NCBI RefSeq assembly: GCF_000936425.1
Contig: NZ_AVFK01000016.1
Coordinates: forward strand, 101,928-165,927
Origin: Skermanella aerolata KACC 11604
GTDB taxonomy: Bacteria > Pseudomonadota > Alphaproteobacteria > Azospirillales > Azospirillaceae
DNA: 64,000 nucleotides
Direction: 5' to 3'
In this document: piece after piece, positions 44,151 to 53,333 of the stretch
Layout: every line of letters starts with the position of its first letter
Numbering within the stretch: position 1 is the stretch's first letter
Position numbers and translations under genes: made by a program
Notes under the pieces: model-generated
The model's input: only the letters and a program-made list of their open reading frames with translations
Told to the model about the DNA's origin: nothing
Databases searched by the model: none

Positions 44151-45536
44151 CTACTCGCGCATGGCCCGGACGATGGTCTCGCTCATCGGCTGGAGCAGGT
44201 ACGACATCAACGTCCGCTCGCCCTTTTTGATCACGACCTCTGCAGGCATGCCGGGGATCATGTTGAGGTTGGCGATGCTTTCCTTGCTCTTGTCGTCCAC
44301 CAGAACCCGGACGTTGAAGTAGGGCTGGTTGGTCTTGGGGTCGATCAGCCGGTCGGCGGAAACCGTCTTCAATTGGCCGTGGATCATCGGCGTGGTGCGC
44401 TGATTGAAGGCCGGGAAGCGGATCTCGGCCGGCATGCCGACTTCAAGGCCGTCGATATCGGCCGGCTGGATCTGGGCATCGACGACCAGATGGTCGTTCT
44501 GCGGCACGATGTCCAGGATGCGGCTGCCCGGAGCGATTACGCCGTCCACCGTATGGACCGCCATGTCCACGACGATTCCGGCTTCGGGTGCGCGCACTTC
44601 CATGCGGCTCAGTTCGGCCGTGGTGGCATGCAGCCGTTCCGACGATTCGAACAGCTTGGCCTGGGTGGTGCGAAGGTCGGTCTCGACCTGCTCCAGGAAG
44701 GTCTTGCGGGCCTGGGTGATCTGAAGCTCGGCTTCGCCGATCGACTGGCGGACGCCGGCGATACGGGCCAGGATCTCGCCCCGTTCGGCGATCAGCACTT
44801 CCACTTCACGCCGGTACTGGAGCACCTTGTTGGTCGGGGCGTTGCCGCGCTCGGCCAGTTCGCGAAGGCCGGCCAGTTCCTGGTCCAGCAGCGCGCTCTG
44901 CCGCAGTTTCGCCTTCTCCTGAAGCTCCATGCCCGAGATCTGCTCGAGCGACTGGGCGATCCGGTTGCGCAGGATCGAGGTCTGGCCCGTCAGGCTGTCT
45001 CGCCGGGCGTCGAACAGGCGTTGCTGGCCGGCCAGCGTCTCCGCCAGATCGCGCTCGGTCTTTGCCCGCTCCAGCAGCTGGGGCGGGAACTTGATGGTGG
45101 CAAGTCCGTCCCGTTCCGCCAGCATCCGCGCTTCCTCGGCCAGCGACAGGTCGACCTGGGCGCGCAGCATCTGGGCCAGCGAGCGCGTCTGGGTCGGATC
45201 GAGCCGCAGCAGGACGTCGCCGATCTCCACATGCTGGCCGTCGCGGACCAGGATGTCCTGGATTATGCCACCCTGAAGGTGCTGGACCGACTTGCGAAAG
45301 CTGTCGACCACGATGGTCCCGCTGGCGATCGCCGCGGTGCTGAGCGGCGCGAAGGTCGACCATGCGGCGAGCCCGCCGAAGGCGGTCAGAATGACCAGCC
45401 AGCCGGTCGTCACCGTGCGGCCGTACTTCGTCGGATAGTTCGGCTGGTGGAGCGTCCTGGCGTTCCGCTTTTCGAGGGCCGACTTCCCCGGAAGTCCTGG
45501 GAGAAGGGCGGCGTTGGTATCGATTACGCTGGTCAT
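44151..45536 (-). CDS. Type I secretion periplasmic adaptor, HlyD family
   Basis: 461 residues. A membrane fusion protein of the type I secretion system. The N-terminal single membrane segment follows a cytoplasmic tail (near VTTGWLVILTAFGGLAAWST), then a long coiled coil (about 100-290). The beta-barrel region includes VRAPEAGIVVDMAVHTVDGV and MPAEVVIKKGERTLMSYLL near the C-terminus, the HlyD/PrtE signature. It begins 2 bp after the ATPase stop, so the two are co-translated. Confidence 0.93.
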   Translation of the reverse strand: MTSVIDTNAALLPGLPGKSALEKRNARTLHQPNYPTKYGRTVTTGWLVILTAFGGLAAWSTFAPLSTAAIASGTIVVDSFRKSVQHLQGGIIQDILVRDGQHVEIGDVLLRLDPTQTRSLAQMLRAQVDLSLAEEARMLAERDGLATIKFPPQLLERAKTERDLAETLAGQQRLFDARRDSLTGQTSILRNRIAQSLEQISGMELQEKAKLRQSALLDQELAGLRELAERGNAPTNKVLQYRREVEVLIAERGEILARIAGVRQSIGEAELQITQARKTFLEQVETDLRTTQAKLFESSERLHATTAELSRMEVRAPEAGIVVDMAVHTVDGVIAPGSRILDIVPQNDHLVVDAQIQPADIDGLEVGMPAEIRFPAFNQRTTPMIHGQLKTVSADRLIDPKTNQPYFNVRVLVDDKSKESIANLNMIPGMPAEVVIKKGERTLMSYLLQPMSETIVRAMRE

Positions 45537-45538
45537 GG

Positions 45539-47281
45539 TCAGGAAGCCTGCTGGGCGGTGATGCCCGGCTGGGCCGCCGGGGCTGTCGCTACGACGGGGC
45601 GGGTGAAGCGGGCGAGCACTTCGGCCCGGTTGCCGAACATCCGGACGGTGCCTTCGGCCAGGACGAGGATTTGGTCGGTCACGCCCAGGATGCTGGGACG
45701 GTGCGAGATGATGACGACGGTGGTGCCGGTGCGCTTCAGCTCGGTGATCGCGAAGACCAGCGCCGCTTCGCCCTCGTCGTCCAGGTTGGAGTTCGGCTCG
45801 TCCAGGATGACGAGGCAGGGGCCGCCATAGACGGCGCGGGCAAGCCCGATCCGCTGGCGCTGGCCGCCCGACAGGGCGCAGCCGCCAGTCCCGATCGGCG
45901 TGTCGTAGCCCTGGGGCAGGTGCAGGATCATGTCATGGACGCCGGCGCGCTTGGCGGCGGTCACGATGGCCTCGCTGTCCATTTCGCCGAAGCGGGCGAT
46001 GTTCTCGGCGACCGAGCCGTCGAACAGCTCGACGTCCTGCGGCAGGTAGCCCATGAAGTCGCCGCGCGCTTCCGGGTCCCAGTTGTGCAGGTCGGCGCCG
46101 TCGATCCGGACGGTGCCGGCATAGGGCCGCCAAGCGCCGACCAGCAGGCGGGCGAGCGTCGATTTGCCGGCGCCGCTCGGGCCGATCACGCCAAGGACCT
46201 GACCGGCGGGCAGGTCGAAGCTGACCCGCGACAGGGTCGGAGCGGAACTTCCCGGCGGCACCACGACGACCGTCTCGACCTTCAGGTCGCCGGTCGGACG
46301 GGGCAGCGCCACCCGCTCCTGATACTTGGGAACGCGGTTCAGCAGCTCGGTCAGGCGGCGGTGGGCGATACGAGCGCCGACGAACTGCTTCCAGGTGCCG
46401 ATGGCCTGCTCGACCGGAGCAAGCGCCCGGCCCATCATGATGGAGCCGGCGATGATCAGGCCGGGCGAGATCTGCTCGTGGATCGCCAGATAGGCGCCCG
46501 CACCCAGAATGGCGGTCTGGAGCAGCAGGCGGATGAACTTGGTCAGGCCCATGATGACGCCGGCGCGGTCGCTGGCGATCGCCTGGAGCCGCAGGATCTC
46601 CTCGCGGCGGCCCGCCCAGCGGTCGCGGAAGTTGCCGAACATGCCCATCGCTTCTAGCACTTCGGCATTCCGCATGCTGCTGTCGATGGCGCCGGCCGCC
46701 ACCACGGCGTTCTTGTTGGCCTCTTCCAGCGGCTTCTTGGTCACAGCCTCGTTGATGATGGCGAGACCGAACAAGGCAATGCCGCCGACCAGGGCGATCA
46801 TGCCGAGTACAGGGTGGAACATGAACATGACCGCCAGGATCAGCGGCGTCCAGGGAGCATCGAAGAAGGCGAAAATGCCGGCGCCCGTCAGGAACTGGCG
46901 CACCGTGTCGAAATCGCGGCTCGCCTGTCCGGGATTGGCTCCGATCCGGTGAAGGCTGGCCTGAAACTGCGCCGACAATATGCGTTCGCTCAGGAGCTGG
47001 TCCATCCTGCCGCCGACCCGTACCAGGATCCTGGAGCGGATCACTTCCAGCATGGCCATCACGCCCAGCAGGCCGACCGTGATCAGGGTCAGCATCAGCA
47101 GGGTCGCTTCGCTCTTGCTGTGCAGCACGCGGTCGTAGACCTGCATCATGTACAGCGGCGATACGAGCATCAGCAGGTTGATGAACGCACTGAACGCCGC
47201 GGTCATGAAGAAGGCACTGCGGCAGGTGGCCAGAGCCGCCTTCACTTCCGATTTCTTTTCAGTCATCCCGTCTTGCTTCAT
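45539..47281 (-). CDS. Type I secretion permease/ATPase, PrtD/HlyB type
   Basis: 580 residues. An ABC exporter with six membrane segments in the first half (ending near residue 320) and an ATPase half. The ATPase has Walker A GPSGAGKSTLARLL, signature [15 protein letters not shown] and Walker B LVILDEPNSNLD. It lacks an N-terminal peptidase (C39) domain, like the PrtD exporters for RTX-type proteases and S-layer proteins. No TolC-type outer-membrane partner or RTX substrate gene is adjacent; these must be encoded elsewhere. Confidence 0.93.
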   Translation of the reverse strand: MKQDGMTEKKSEVKAALATCRSAFFMTAAFSAFINLLMLVSPLYMMQVYDRVLHSKSEATLLMLTLITVGLLGVMAMLEVIRSRILVRVGGRMDQLLSERILSAQFQASLHRIGANPGQASRDFDTVRQFLTGAGIFAFFDAPWTPLILAVMFMFHPVLGMIALVGGIALFGLAIINEAVTKKPLEEANKNAVVAAGAIDSSMRNAEVLEAMGMFGNFRDRWAGRREEILRLQAIASDRAGVIMGLTKFIRLLLQTAILGAGAYLAIHEQISPGLIIAGSIMMGRALAPVEQAIGTWKQFVGARIAHRRLTELLNRVPKYQERVALPRPTGDLKVETVVVVPPGSSAPTLSRVSFDLPAGQVLGVIGPSGAGKSTLARLLVGAWRPYAGTVRIDGADLHNWDPEARGDFMGYLPQDVELFDGSVAENIARFGEMDSEAIVTAAKRAGVHDMILHLPQGYDTPIGTGGCALSGGQRQRIGLARAVYGGPCLVILDEPNSNLDDEGEAALVFAITELKRTGTTVVIISHRPSILGVTDQILVLAEGTVRMFGNRAEVLARFTRPVVATAPAAQPGITAQQAS

Positions 47282-47820
47282 GAGTTAAGAGGAAAAGCAT
47301 TTTGGAAATCCAGCAAAATTACCTGGAATCCGGGTGCATTCCCTGGGGCTATCTGGGAAGCAGAAGTACCCTATTCAGGGTTAACGAGTCACTAAACGAT
47401 ACCTAAAACGATCTGTAACATTTGTGGAAAACCAGATGAAACAATTTTGCGGCATTGCACAACACGGCTCACTCCCCGCCAGACTCCTGAATATCTGATC
47501 AGTATACCTGGATGTAATTGTCGCTGATCCCCGGCAAGGCCGGAATGCCCGATAACTGCATAGCCCTTCCGGACTGAGTGGGTGGATAAGCTAAAGTTGC
47601 CTCCCGTCTATAATTTCTTGTTTTCGGACAAGGCGGTACGACAAAAGGTTTGCCCATTTTATGCACAAGAACGAGTGTGCATCCGCTCACCGGTGATATC
47701 CTCCCGATTCAAGACGACAATGGTCGAGGCTCGGGAACTTGGAAGCCTTTTCGTAAGAATTTATAGAATTCCATCAAAAGGGCTTCAGGTATGGAAAAGC
47801 CGAGTGGGGGATGAATTAGT
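47282..47820. other. 539-bp intergenic stretch between the secretion ATPase and the sugar transferase
   Basis: This divergent region is AT-richer than the genes around it. No RNA gene or strong terminator was seen. A frame of 80 codons on the plus strand (47582-47824) lacks a ribosome site and any family resemblance, so it is not called. A TATAAT hexamer (47611-47616, in GTCTATAATTTC) is the only good sigma-70 -10 element noticed, with no convincing -35. The length is compatible with long leaders or regulatory sites for exopolysaccharide and secretion genes. Confidence 0.6.
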
Positions 47821-49206
47821 ATGATCCGCGTATTTAATATGTTTGTTCCGACATCTTTCCTTCTCCTGGCTCTAGCGGACGCCGGGATCCTTGGTAGTGC
47901 GATGGTCGTGTGCCTGAGCATGAGCTATGCAACACTTCACATCGTCCTGACCAATCAGGAAGGCCATCTTCACCAGACCGCGCTCTTCACGATCATCACC
48001 ATTCCCTGTCTTTTCATGATGGGGTTGTACGAGCGGAAATACCTTCTCACCCTTAAGGTCCTGTGCCTCCGCATCCTGATCGGGCTCGGCCTGTCGTTCC
48101 TCTGCCTGATGACTATCTTTTACGTGGCTCCTGGCAGCCGCATCTGGATGAGCGCCCTGTTCCCGGCGCTGGCCCTGAGTTCCCTAGGGCTTCTCGGCAA
48201 TCGGGTCGTGCTGACGCGGATCTCCAGCATCTCTTCCCTCAAGAACCGCGTGCTTGTGCTCGGCACCGGGCCGCAGGCCCAGCGGATCGAGCGCGCGGAG
48301 CGGGAATTGAGGCCGGCGAACTTCATCGTCCTCGGCTTCGCCCCGGTGGAGCCGTGCAGCACCTGCGTCGCGGAGGAGCGGGTGGTGCGGGCCAACGACC
48401 TGCTGGCATTGTCCGAGAAGCTTCGCGCCGACGAGATCGTGGTGGCGCTGGAGCACTCCGAGCTGAGCATGCCGCGTGAGACCCTGCTCCAGTTCCGCCT
48501 GCGCGGCATCCGCATCCTGGATACCGCGACCTTCTTCGAACGCGAGTTCGGCCAGCTGGAAATCGACCGGCCCTATCCGAACTGGCTGCTGTTCTCCAAC
48601 GGCACCACGATGGGACGGTTCGAAACGGCCGCGAAGCGGACATTCGACATCGCTGTCAGCATGGCCTTCCTGCTATTCGCCCTGCCTCTGCTCTGCTTCA
48701 CGGCGGTGGCCGTCAAGCTGGAGGACGGCGGACCGATCTTCTACCGGCAGGAGCGGGTCGGGCTGAACGGACGCAAGTTCTCGGTCATCAAGTTTCGCAG
48801 CATGCGGGTCGATGCGGAAAAGGACGGGGTCGCCCGCTGGGCTTCGGTCAACGATCCCCGCGTGACCTTCATCGGCGGCATCATCCGCAAGATCCGGATC
48901 GACGAGATCCCGCAGATCTTCAACGTGCTGCGCGGCGAGATGAGCTTCGTCGGCCCGCGCCCCGAACGGCCGTCCATCGTCAACGACTTGATCAAGGACA
49001 TGTCCTGCTACCCGTACAGGCATATCGTCAAGCCGGGCATCACCGGATGGGCGCAGGTCAACTATCCCTACGGCGCGTCGATTGCCGACGCGCGCGAGAA
49101 GCTCAAGTTCGACCTGTACTACGTCAAGAATTGCAGCCTGATGCTCGACCTGATCATCCTGCTCCAGACCGTCCGCGTCGTGATCTGGCCGCAGGGGGTT
49201 AGGTAA
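47821..49206 (+). CDS. Exopolysaccharide polyprenyl glycosylphosphotransferase (EpsB_2/WcaJ-like sugar transferase)
   Basis: 461 residues. It transfers a sugar-1-phosphate to undecaprenyl phosphate to start polysaccharide synthesis. The N-terminal half has four or five membrane segments and a CoA-binding-like domain with RVLVLGTGPQAQRIERAE. The last membrane segment precedes the catalytic domain, which has IFYRQERVGLNGRKF, VIKFRSMRVDAEKDG, IRIDEIPQIFNVL with MSFVGPRPERP, and KPGITGWAQVNYPYGAS. This matches the TIGR03013-type transferases. No other polysaccharide gene is adjacent. Confidence 0.93.
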   Translation: MIRVFNMFVPTSFLLLALADAGILGSAMVVCLSMSYATLHIVLTNQEGHLHQTALFTIITIPCLFMMGLYERKYLLTLKVLCLRILIGLGLSFLCLMTIFYVAPGSRIWMSALFPALALSSLGLLGNRVVLTRISSISSLKNRVLVLGTGPQAQRIERAERELRPANFIVLGFAPVEPCSTCVAEERVVRANDLLALSEKLRADEIVVALEHSELSMPRETLLQFRLRGIRILDTATFFEREFGQLEIDRPYPNWLLFSNGTTMGRFETAAKRTFDIAVSMAFLLFALPLLCFTAVAVKLEDGGPIFYRQERVGLNGRKFSVIKFRSMRVDAEKDGVARWASVNDPRVTFIGGIIRKIRIDEIPQIFNVLRGEMSFVGPRPERPSIVNDLIKDMSCYPYRHIVKPGITGWAQVNYPYGASIADAREKLKFDLYYVKNCSLMLDLIILLQTVRVVIWPQGVR

Positions 49207-49225
49207 GACAGGGCTTCAGCCACGA

Positions 49226-49912
49226 TCAGGGCAGTATGTCGTCCTGCAAGTTCTGAAGGATCTCGGCGGCGTCCTCGTCACCCTGTTCGACGGCGGCTTC
49301 CAGCAGATCGACGATGGTGACCTCGTCCGGCGGGTCCTGGTCGGTCATGTAGAGCACTGCTAGCCGTGTCATCGCCGAGGCCTCGCCGCCATCGGCGGCC
49401 ATCCGGTAGAACCGCTTGGCCTCGTCCCGGTCCACCGCCTGACCGAACATCCCCTGGTCATAGGCCAGTCCGACATTGAACGCCGCCTTGGTGTTGCCGT
49501 ACTCCGCCGCCAGCAGGTAATGGCTGAAGCCGACATCGGGATCGGCGGACACTCCGGCGCCTTGGATGTAGCAGTCGGCGATCATGCCATGCGCCAGCGC
49601 CGTCAGCGCGTGTTCCGGGTGCTGGGGATCTTCGGTCTGGTCGGCGGCATCTTGAAGCAGCGCCAGCGCCCGTTCCGGGTCGGGATCGCCCATCTCCGGG
49701 TCGAGCAGCATGGCCGCCCGGTTGATCAGGGCGGACGGCTCCGGCGACATCTCGATCAGGGCATCGAGCACGGCGGCGATGCGGGCATGGTCCGGCTCGG
49801 GGTCTTGCACCAGCAGGCTCGCCAGCAGCTTGGCCGCATTGGTGTAGCGGCCGGCGGCGACGCTGTCCTCCGCCGCTTCGTAGATCAGTTGAAGTTGTTC
49901 CCAGCCGAGCAT
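49226..49912 (-). CDS. Sel1/TPR-like repeat protein
   Basis: 228 residues made of helical repeats. Units resembling Sel1 repeats include ALAHGMIADCYIQGAGVSAD, YLLAAEYGNTKAAFNVGLAY and FYRMAADGGEASAMTRLAVL. No signal peptide is present, so a cytoplasmic scaffold or adaptor is expected. It converges on the sugar transferase with a 19-bp gap. The partner is unknown. Confidence 0.82.
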   Translation of the reverse strand: MLGWEQLQLIYEAAEDSVAAGRYTNAAKLLASLLVQDPEPDHARIAAVLDALIEMSPEPSALINRAAMLLDPEMGDPDPERALALLQDAADQTEDPQHPEHALTALAHGMIADCYIQGAGVSADPDVGFSHYLLAAEYGNTKAAFNVGLAYDQGMFGQAVDRDEAKRFYRMAADGGEASAMTRLAVLYMTDQDPPDEVTIVDLLEAAVEQGDEDAAEILQNLQDDILP

Positions 49913-49966
49913 CAGGGTTCCGTCAGTTGAGCGTTGGAACGCTGAATGTGGGGATGGATCGACGGA

Positions 49967-51046
49967 TTATGAGAGGCTGGCCTTCTCGGGAGCGAAAACC
50001 TCGTCCAGCGTCCGGGCGTCGAGCAATCTTTCGCCCCAGGTATCCAAGGTTTCGGTGCCGGCTTCATTGATGCGGGACGTTACTTCGGCGGGGAGCGGAC
50101 CGAACCGGCGAGCCAATTGCCGGGTTAGAAGACGCGCTTGGCCCTGCGCCACGCCTTGCTCCCTTCCCTCGGCAATGCCTTGCTCCATTCCCTGCGCGAC
50201 ACCTTGCTTCATTCCCTGCGCGACGCCTTGTTCCATTCCCTCAACAATGCCTTGCAGCAATCCCATCGCCTTGCCTTCGTCGATCCATTCCTGAGCGATA
50301 TTCGACACCATGGCAGGTCCCGCCTTTTCCTTGATCGTGGTCAGCAACCGTATGGCTTCGTCTCGATCGATCTGCCGAAACGCCCTGAAGATATACTTTA
50401 TCACGACGCCGCAGAAAAGATCGTGCCAGATCTCAGCCGTGACGATCGCCTCGATGCTGACGAGATCGGCGTCTCGGGTCGCATGCTTCAGCGCCATCAG
50501 GCCGGAACGGAGCAAGGCGAATCGGGAGAGTTCGTGGTCCGCCTGCGAGCCGAGGTCGGACAGGAAGTAGCGGAAATCCGGCACGATCCCGGCCAGCGCC
50601 CTTTCCGGATCGAACAGGGTCGGATCGAACAGGGCGGAGAAGCCCAGGGGAACGTTCCACGGCTCCGCTCCGTGATAGACGACCATGGGGATGATGACAG
50701 GAAGCGGTTTGCCGCCTCCGCCGGTGAGATACCGGTACCAGATCGCGATCACATAGCGCAGAAGCTGGAACGCGACCATCGCGTCCGGATAGCTCTTGTG
50801 TTCGAACAGGATATAGATCAGTGCCGGATCGCCGCTTGTCAGGTCCATGCTGAACAGCAAGTCGGAATGCTGGCTGCGAAACTCGGGATCGACGAAGCTC
50901 CCAGCCTCCAGCCGGGGTTCGGTGTCCGCGAACAGCGCGGTCACGGCTTCCGGCAGTCGCTCGCGCAGGAACGCGCAGGCTACCCCCGGCTGGGTCATCA
51001 ACTCCTTGAAGAACTGGTCGTGCGGGCTGGCGGAGGCAGTGGTCAT
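49967..51046 (-). CDS. Rpn-family recombination-promoting nuclease/putative transposase
   Basis: 359 residues. The N-terminal PD-(D/E)xK-like domain starts HDQFFKELMTQPGVACAFL and contains DLLFSMDLTSGDPALIYILF followed by EHKSYPD, where Asp and Glu-x-Lys are the expected catalytic residues of Rpn proteins (Transposase_31). These are host-encoded nucleases, with no sign of a mobile element here (no terminal repeats). The C-terminal part holds five octapeptide repeats and a helical tail. The variable repeat number is a known feature of this family. Confidence 0.9.
   Translation of the reverse strand: MTTASASPHDQFFKELMTQPGVACAFLRERLPEAVTALFADTEPRLEAGSFVDPEFRSQHSDLLFSMDLTSGDPALIYILFEHKSYPDAMVAFQLLRYVIAIWYRYLTGGGGKPLPVIIPMVVYHGAEPWNVPLGFSALFDPTLFDPERALAGIVPDFRYFLSDLGSQADHELSRFALLRSGLMALKHATRDADLVSIEAIVTAEIWHDLFCGVVIKYIFRAFRQIDRDEAIRLLTTIKEKAGPAMVSNIAQEWIDEGKAMGLLQGIVEGMEQGVAQGMKQGVAQGMEQGIAEGREQGVAQGQARLLTRQLARRFGPLPAEVTSRINEAGTETLDTWGERLLDARTLDEVFAPEKASLS
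50141..50260 (-). repeat. Five tandem 24-bp repeats inside the rpn gene
   Basis: Five units of 24 bp encode the octapeptide series LLQGIVEG, MEQGVAQG, MKQGVAQG, MEQGIAEG and REQGVAQG. They form an amphipathic coiled-coil-like spacer between the nuclease and the C-terminal tail. The repeats keep frame, so copy number could change without a frameshift. Confidence 0.9.
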
Positions 51047-51076
51047 GCCTCCGTATGCTCTAACGAAAGTGGTAGA

Positions 51077-51760
51077 TCAAGCGGTTTGGAGTGCCGCCAG
51101 CACCTCGTCGATCGTCGCGGTCCAGCCGACGATGGCGCCCTGTGCCCGGATCATGTCCAATGTCGACTGCTTGAACGCCGGGAAGTAGCTCTCCGTCGCG
51201 TCCTCGACCAGCAGGCATTCGAAGCCCCGGTCGTTGGCTTCGCGCATCGTCGTCTGGACGCACACTTCCGTCGTGACGCCGGCGAACAGCAGGTGCGTCG
51301 TCCCAAGCCGGCCCAGGATCTCCGACAGGCCGGTGGCGTAGAAGGCGCCCTTGCCGGGTTTGTCGATCACGATCTCCCCAGCTATCGGTGCAAGCTCGTC
51401 CACGATGGCGTTGCCGGGTTCGCCTGCGATCAGGATGCGGCCCATCGGTCCTTCATCGCCGATCCGCAGGTCCGAATTGCCGCGCAGGCGCTTGGCGGGC
51501 GGGCAGTCGGACAGATCAGGCTTGTGGGCTTCCCGCGTGTGGACGACGGCGATGCCCGCAGTACGGCAACCCTCCAGCAGCCGTTTCACATTGGGCACCA
51601 GATCGGCCAACGGCCGCACGTCGTTGCCCAGCGCCTCGCCGAAGCCGCCGGCCTCGACGAAGTCGCGCTGCATGTCGATGATGACCAGGGCGGTCCGACC
51701 GCGCGGAAAAGCGAAGGGGTAGGGCTGCGCCGTGGCAACGGCCGTCAGGGAATCCGCCAT
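51077..51760 (-). CDS. Isochorismatase-fold cysteine hydrolase, candidate triuret hydrolase
   Basis: 227 residues. The catalytic triad of the family is visible: Asp29 in VIIDMQRDF, Lys134 in [10 protein letters not shown] and Cys167 in [10 protein letters not shown], so it should hydrolyse an amide with a Cys nucleophile. It is related to, but clearly distinct from, the BiuH-like protein encoded at 53330-54007. For example, residues after D33 read [14 protein letters not shown], and [13 protein letters not shown] replaces the BiuH version. It is the last gene of the operon and follows the ATPase by 34 bp. Its company (BiuH, AtzEG, AtzF) makes a triuret- or carboxybiuret-related substrate likely. 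Alternatives are RutB-like ureidoacrylate hydrolase or another ureido amidase. Confidence 0.75.
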   Translation of the reverse strand: MADSLTAVATAQPYPFAFPRGRTALVIIDMQRDFVEAGGFGEALGNDVRPLADLVPNVKRLLEGCRTAGIAVVHTREAHKPDLSDCPPAKRLRGNSDLRIGDEGPMGRILIAGEPGNAIVDELAPIAGEIVIDKPGKGAFYATGLSEILGRLGTTHLLFAGVTTEVCVQTTMREANDRGFECLLVEDATESYFPAFKQSTLDMIRAQGAIVGWTATIDEVLAALQTA

Positions 51761-51794
51761 GGGACCTCGTCGATCGACAGGAGTGTAAGGGCGG

Positions 51795-53333
51795 TCAATG
51801 CCCGGCCATGTGCTGGCCGATCACCGACAGGTCGGCATCGGGAGTGGGCGTCTCATAGACCAGATGGCCGTCGAACATCACCAGGATGCGGTCGGCCAGT
51901 TCGAACAGCTCGTCCAGGTCCTCGCTGACCAGCAGCACGGCGGCACCCCGGTTGCGCGCCTGCATGATCTGCGAGCGGATCTCCGAAACCGCCGCAAAGT
52001 CCAGGCCGAAGCAGGGGTTGGCGACGATCAGCACGCGGACGTCATGGGCCAGTTCCCGCGCCAGCACGGCGCGCTGGACGTTCCCGCCCGACAGCGTCCC
52101 TATCGGGGCGTCCGGGCCGGGGGTCTTCACCTTGTAGAGCGAGATCAGGTCGCGGGCCGCTCCCCGCATGGCGCTCCCGTTCAGCCACCAGCCGCCGCGC
52201 GCGAAGGGCGGGTCGTCGAAGCTGCGGAACGACATGTTCTCCGCGACGCTCATGCGGGCAACGCAGGCGTTACGCAGCGGCTCTTCCGGCAGGAGGCAGA
52301 GCCGGTGGCGCTTGATCTCGGCGCGGGTGGCGCCGTAAAGCTCGCCGCCGATCCGGACCTCGCCGGCTGCCGACGGACGCTGACCGGCCAGCACCTCGAC
52401 CAGCTCGCGCTGACCGTTGCCGGAAACCCCGGCGATGCCGACGACCTCGCCCGCCCAGACCGTCAGGTCCAGGTCCTCCAACGCCGGCAACCCGCCGTCG
52501 TTGAGCGCCTTCAGCCCGGTTATCTGAAGCCGGGGCTCCCCGATGGCATTGTCGAGTCGCGACGCTCCATGCGGGATTTCCCGAGCGCCGATCATCATCT
52601 CCGCCATATCCGAGCGTGACAGGTCCGCGACCCTGCCGGTCCCGGCGAACTTGCCCCGGCGCAGCACCGTCACCTCGTCGGCATAGGCCATCACTTCGCG
52701 GAACTTGTGAGTGATGGTCAGCACCGTCAGCTTGCCCTCGCGTGTCATGCGGCGCAGCAGGCCCAGCACCTCGTCGGCCTCTCCGGGTGTCAGGACGGAA
52801 GTCGGCTCGTCCAGGATCAGGAAGCGGTTCTTCAGGTAGAGCTGCTTCAGGATCTCCAGTTTCTGCTTCTCTCCCGCTGCCAGGGCCGAGACCGGCACGT
52901 CGAGCGGTACCCGGAACGGCATTCCCGCCATGAAGGCGTCGAGCGCCCTCCGCTCGTCCGCCCACTTCACCACCGCCGGGACATGCGACCGCGACAGCAC
53001 GAGGTTTTCCGCCACCGTCATGCCGGGGACCAGCGTGAAGTGCTGGTAGACCATGCCGACGCCCAGCGCGTGGGCATCGCGCGGGTTGGCGATCTCCCGC
53101 TCCTGCTCGCCCACTGCCACCTGTCCCTGGTCGGCGTGGTAGTAGCCCATGATGCACTTGACCAGCGTGCTCTTGCCGGCCCCGTTTTCTCCCAGCAAGG
53201 CGTGGAAGCTGCCGGCGGAGACCCGCATCGTCACGTCGTCCAGGGCGGTCAGCCCGCCGAAGCGCTTGGTCATGCCGACGGCTTCCAGGCCGAGCGCGCC
53301 GTTCGCGTGGGTCCGCAGGAACGGGGCGTTCAT
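51795..53333 (-). CDS. Double ABC ATPase of a BMP-type (nucleoside/ureide) importer
   Basis: About 512 residues with two ATPase domains, as in RbsA/YufO. The N-terminal domain has Walker [17 protein letters not shown], signature [17 protein letters not shown] and Walker [16 protein letters not shown]. The C-terminal domain has a degenerate Walker A ([14 protein letters not shown]), signature [16 protein letters not shown] and a Walker B replaced by [13 protein letters not shown], typical of the second half in this family. It energises the two permeases encoded upstream and shares a 4-bp overlap with the BiuH-like gene stop. The start is ATG at 53333. Confidence 0.92.
   Translation of the reverse strand: MNAPFLRTHANGALGLEAVGMTKRFGGLTALDDVTMRVSAGSFHALLGENGAGKSTLVKCIMGYYHADQGQVAVGEQEREIANPRDAHALGVGMVYQHFTLVPGMTVAENLVLSRSHVPAVVKWADERRALDAFMAGMPFRVPLDVPVSALAAGEKQKLEILKQLYLKNRFLILDEPTSVLTPGEADEVLGLLRRMTREGKLTVLTITHKFREVMAYADEVTVLRRGKFAGTGRVADLSRSDMAEMMIGAREIPHGASRLDNAIGEPRLQITGLKALNDGGLPALEDLDLTVWAGEVVGIAGVSGNGQRELVEVLAGQRPSAAGEVRIGGELYGATRAEIKRHRLCLLPEEPLRNACVARMSVAENMSFRSFDDPPFARGGWWLNGSAMRGAARDLISLYKVKTPGPDAPIGTLSGGNVQRAVLARELAHDVRVLIVANPCFGLDFAAVSEIRSQIMQARNRGAAVLLVSEDLDELFELADRILVMFDGHLVYETPTPDADLSVIGQHMAGH

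Noticed and set aside
47582..47824. Plus-strand frame of 80 codons in the long intergenic region
   Set aside because: No ribosome site, no family resemblance, and it runs into the start of the sugar transferase. Kept as a described gap only.
49967..51046. Treating the Rpn protein (putative transposase) as a mobile element
   Set aside because: No terminal inverted repeats, target duplication or accessory genes flank it; Rpn nucleases are usually host genes.
51077..51760. Annotating the second hydrolase as RutB (ureidoacrylate hydrolase) or nicotinamidase
   Set aside because: No other rut or NAD-salvage gene is near, and its neighbours are biuret and allophanate enzymes. It remains an alternative, so no gene symbol is given.
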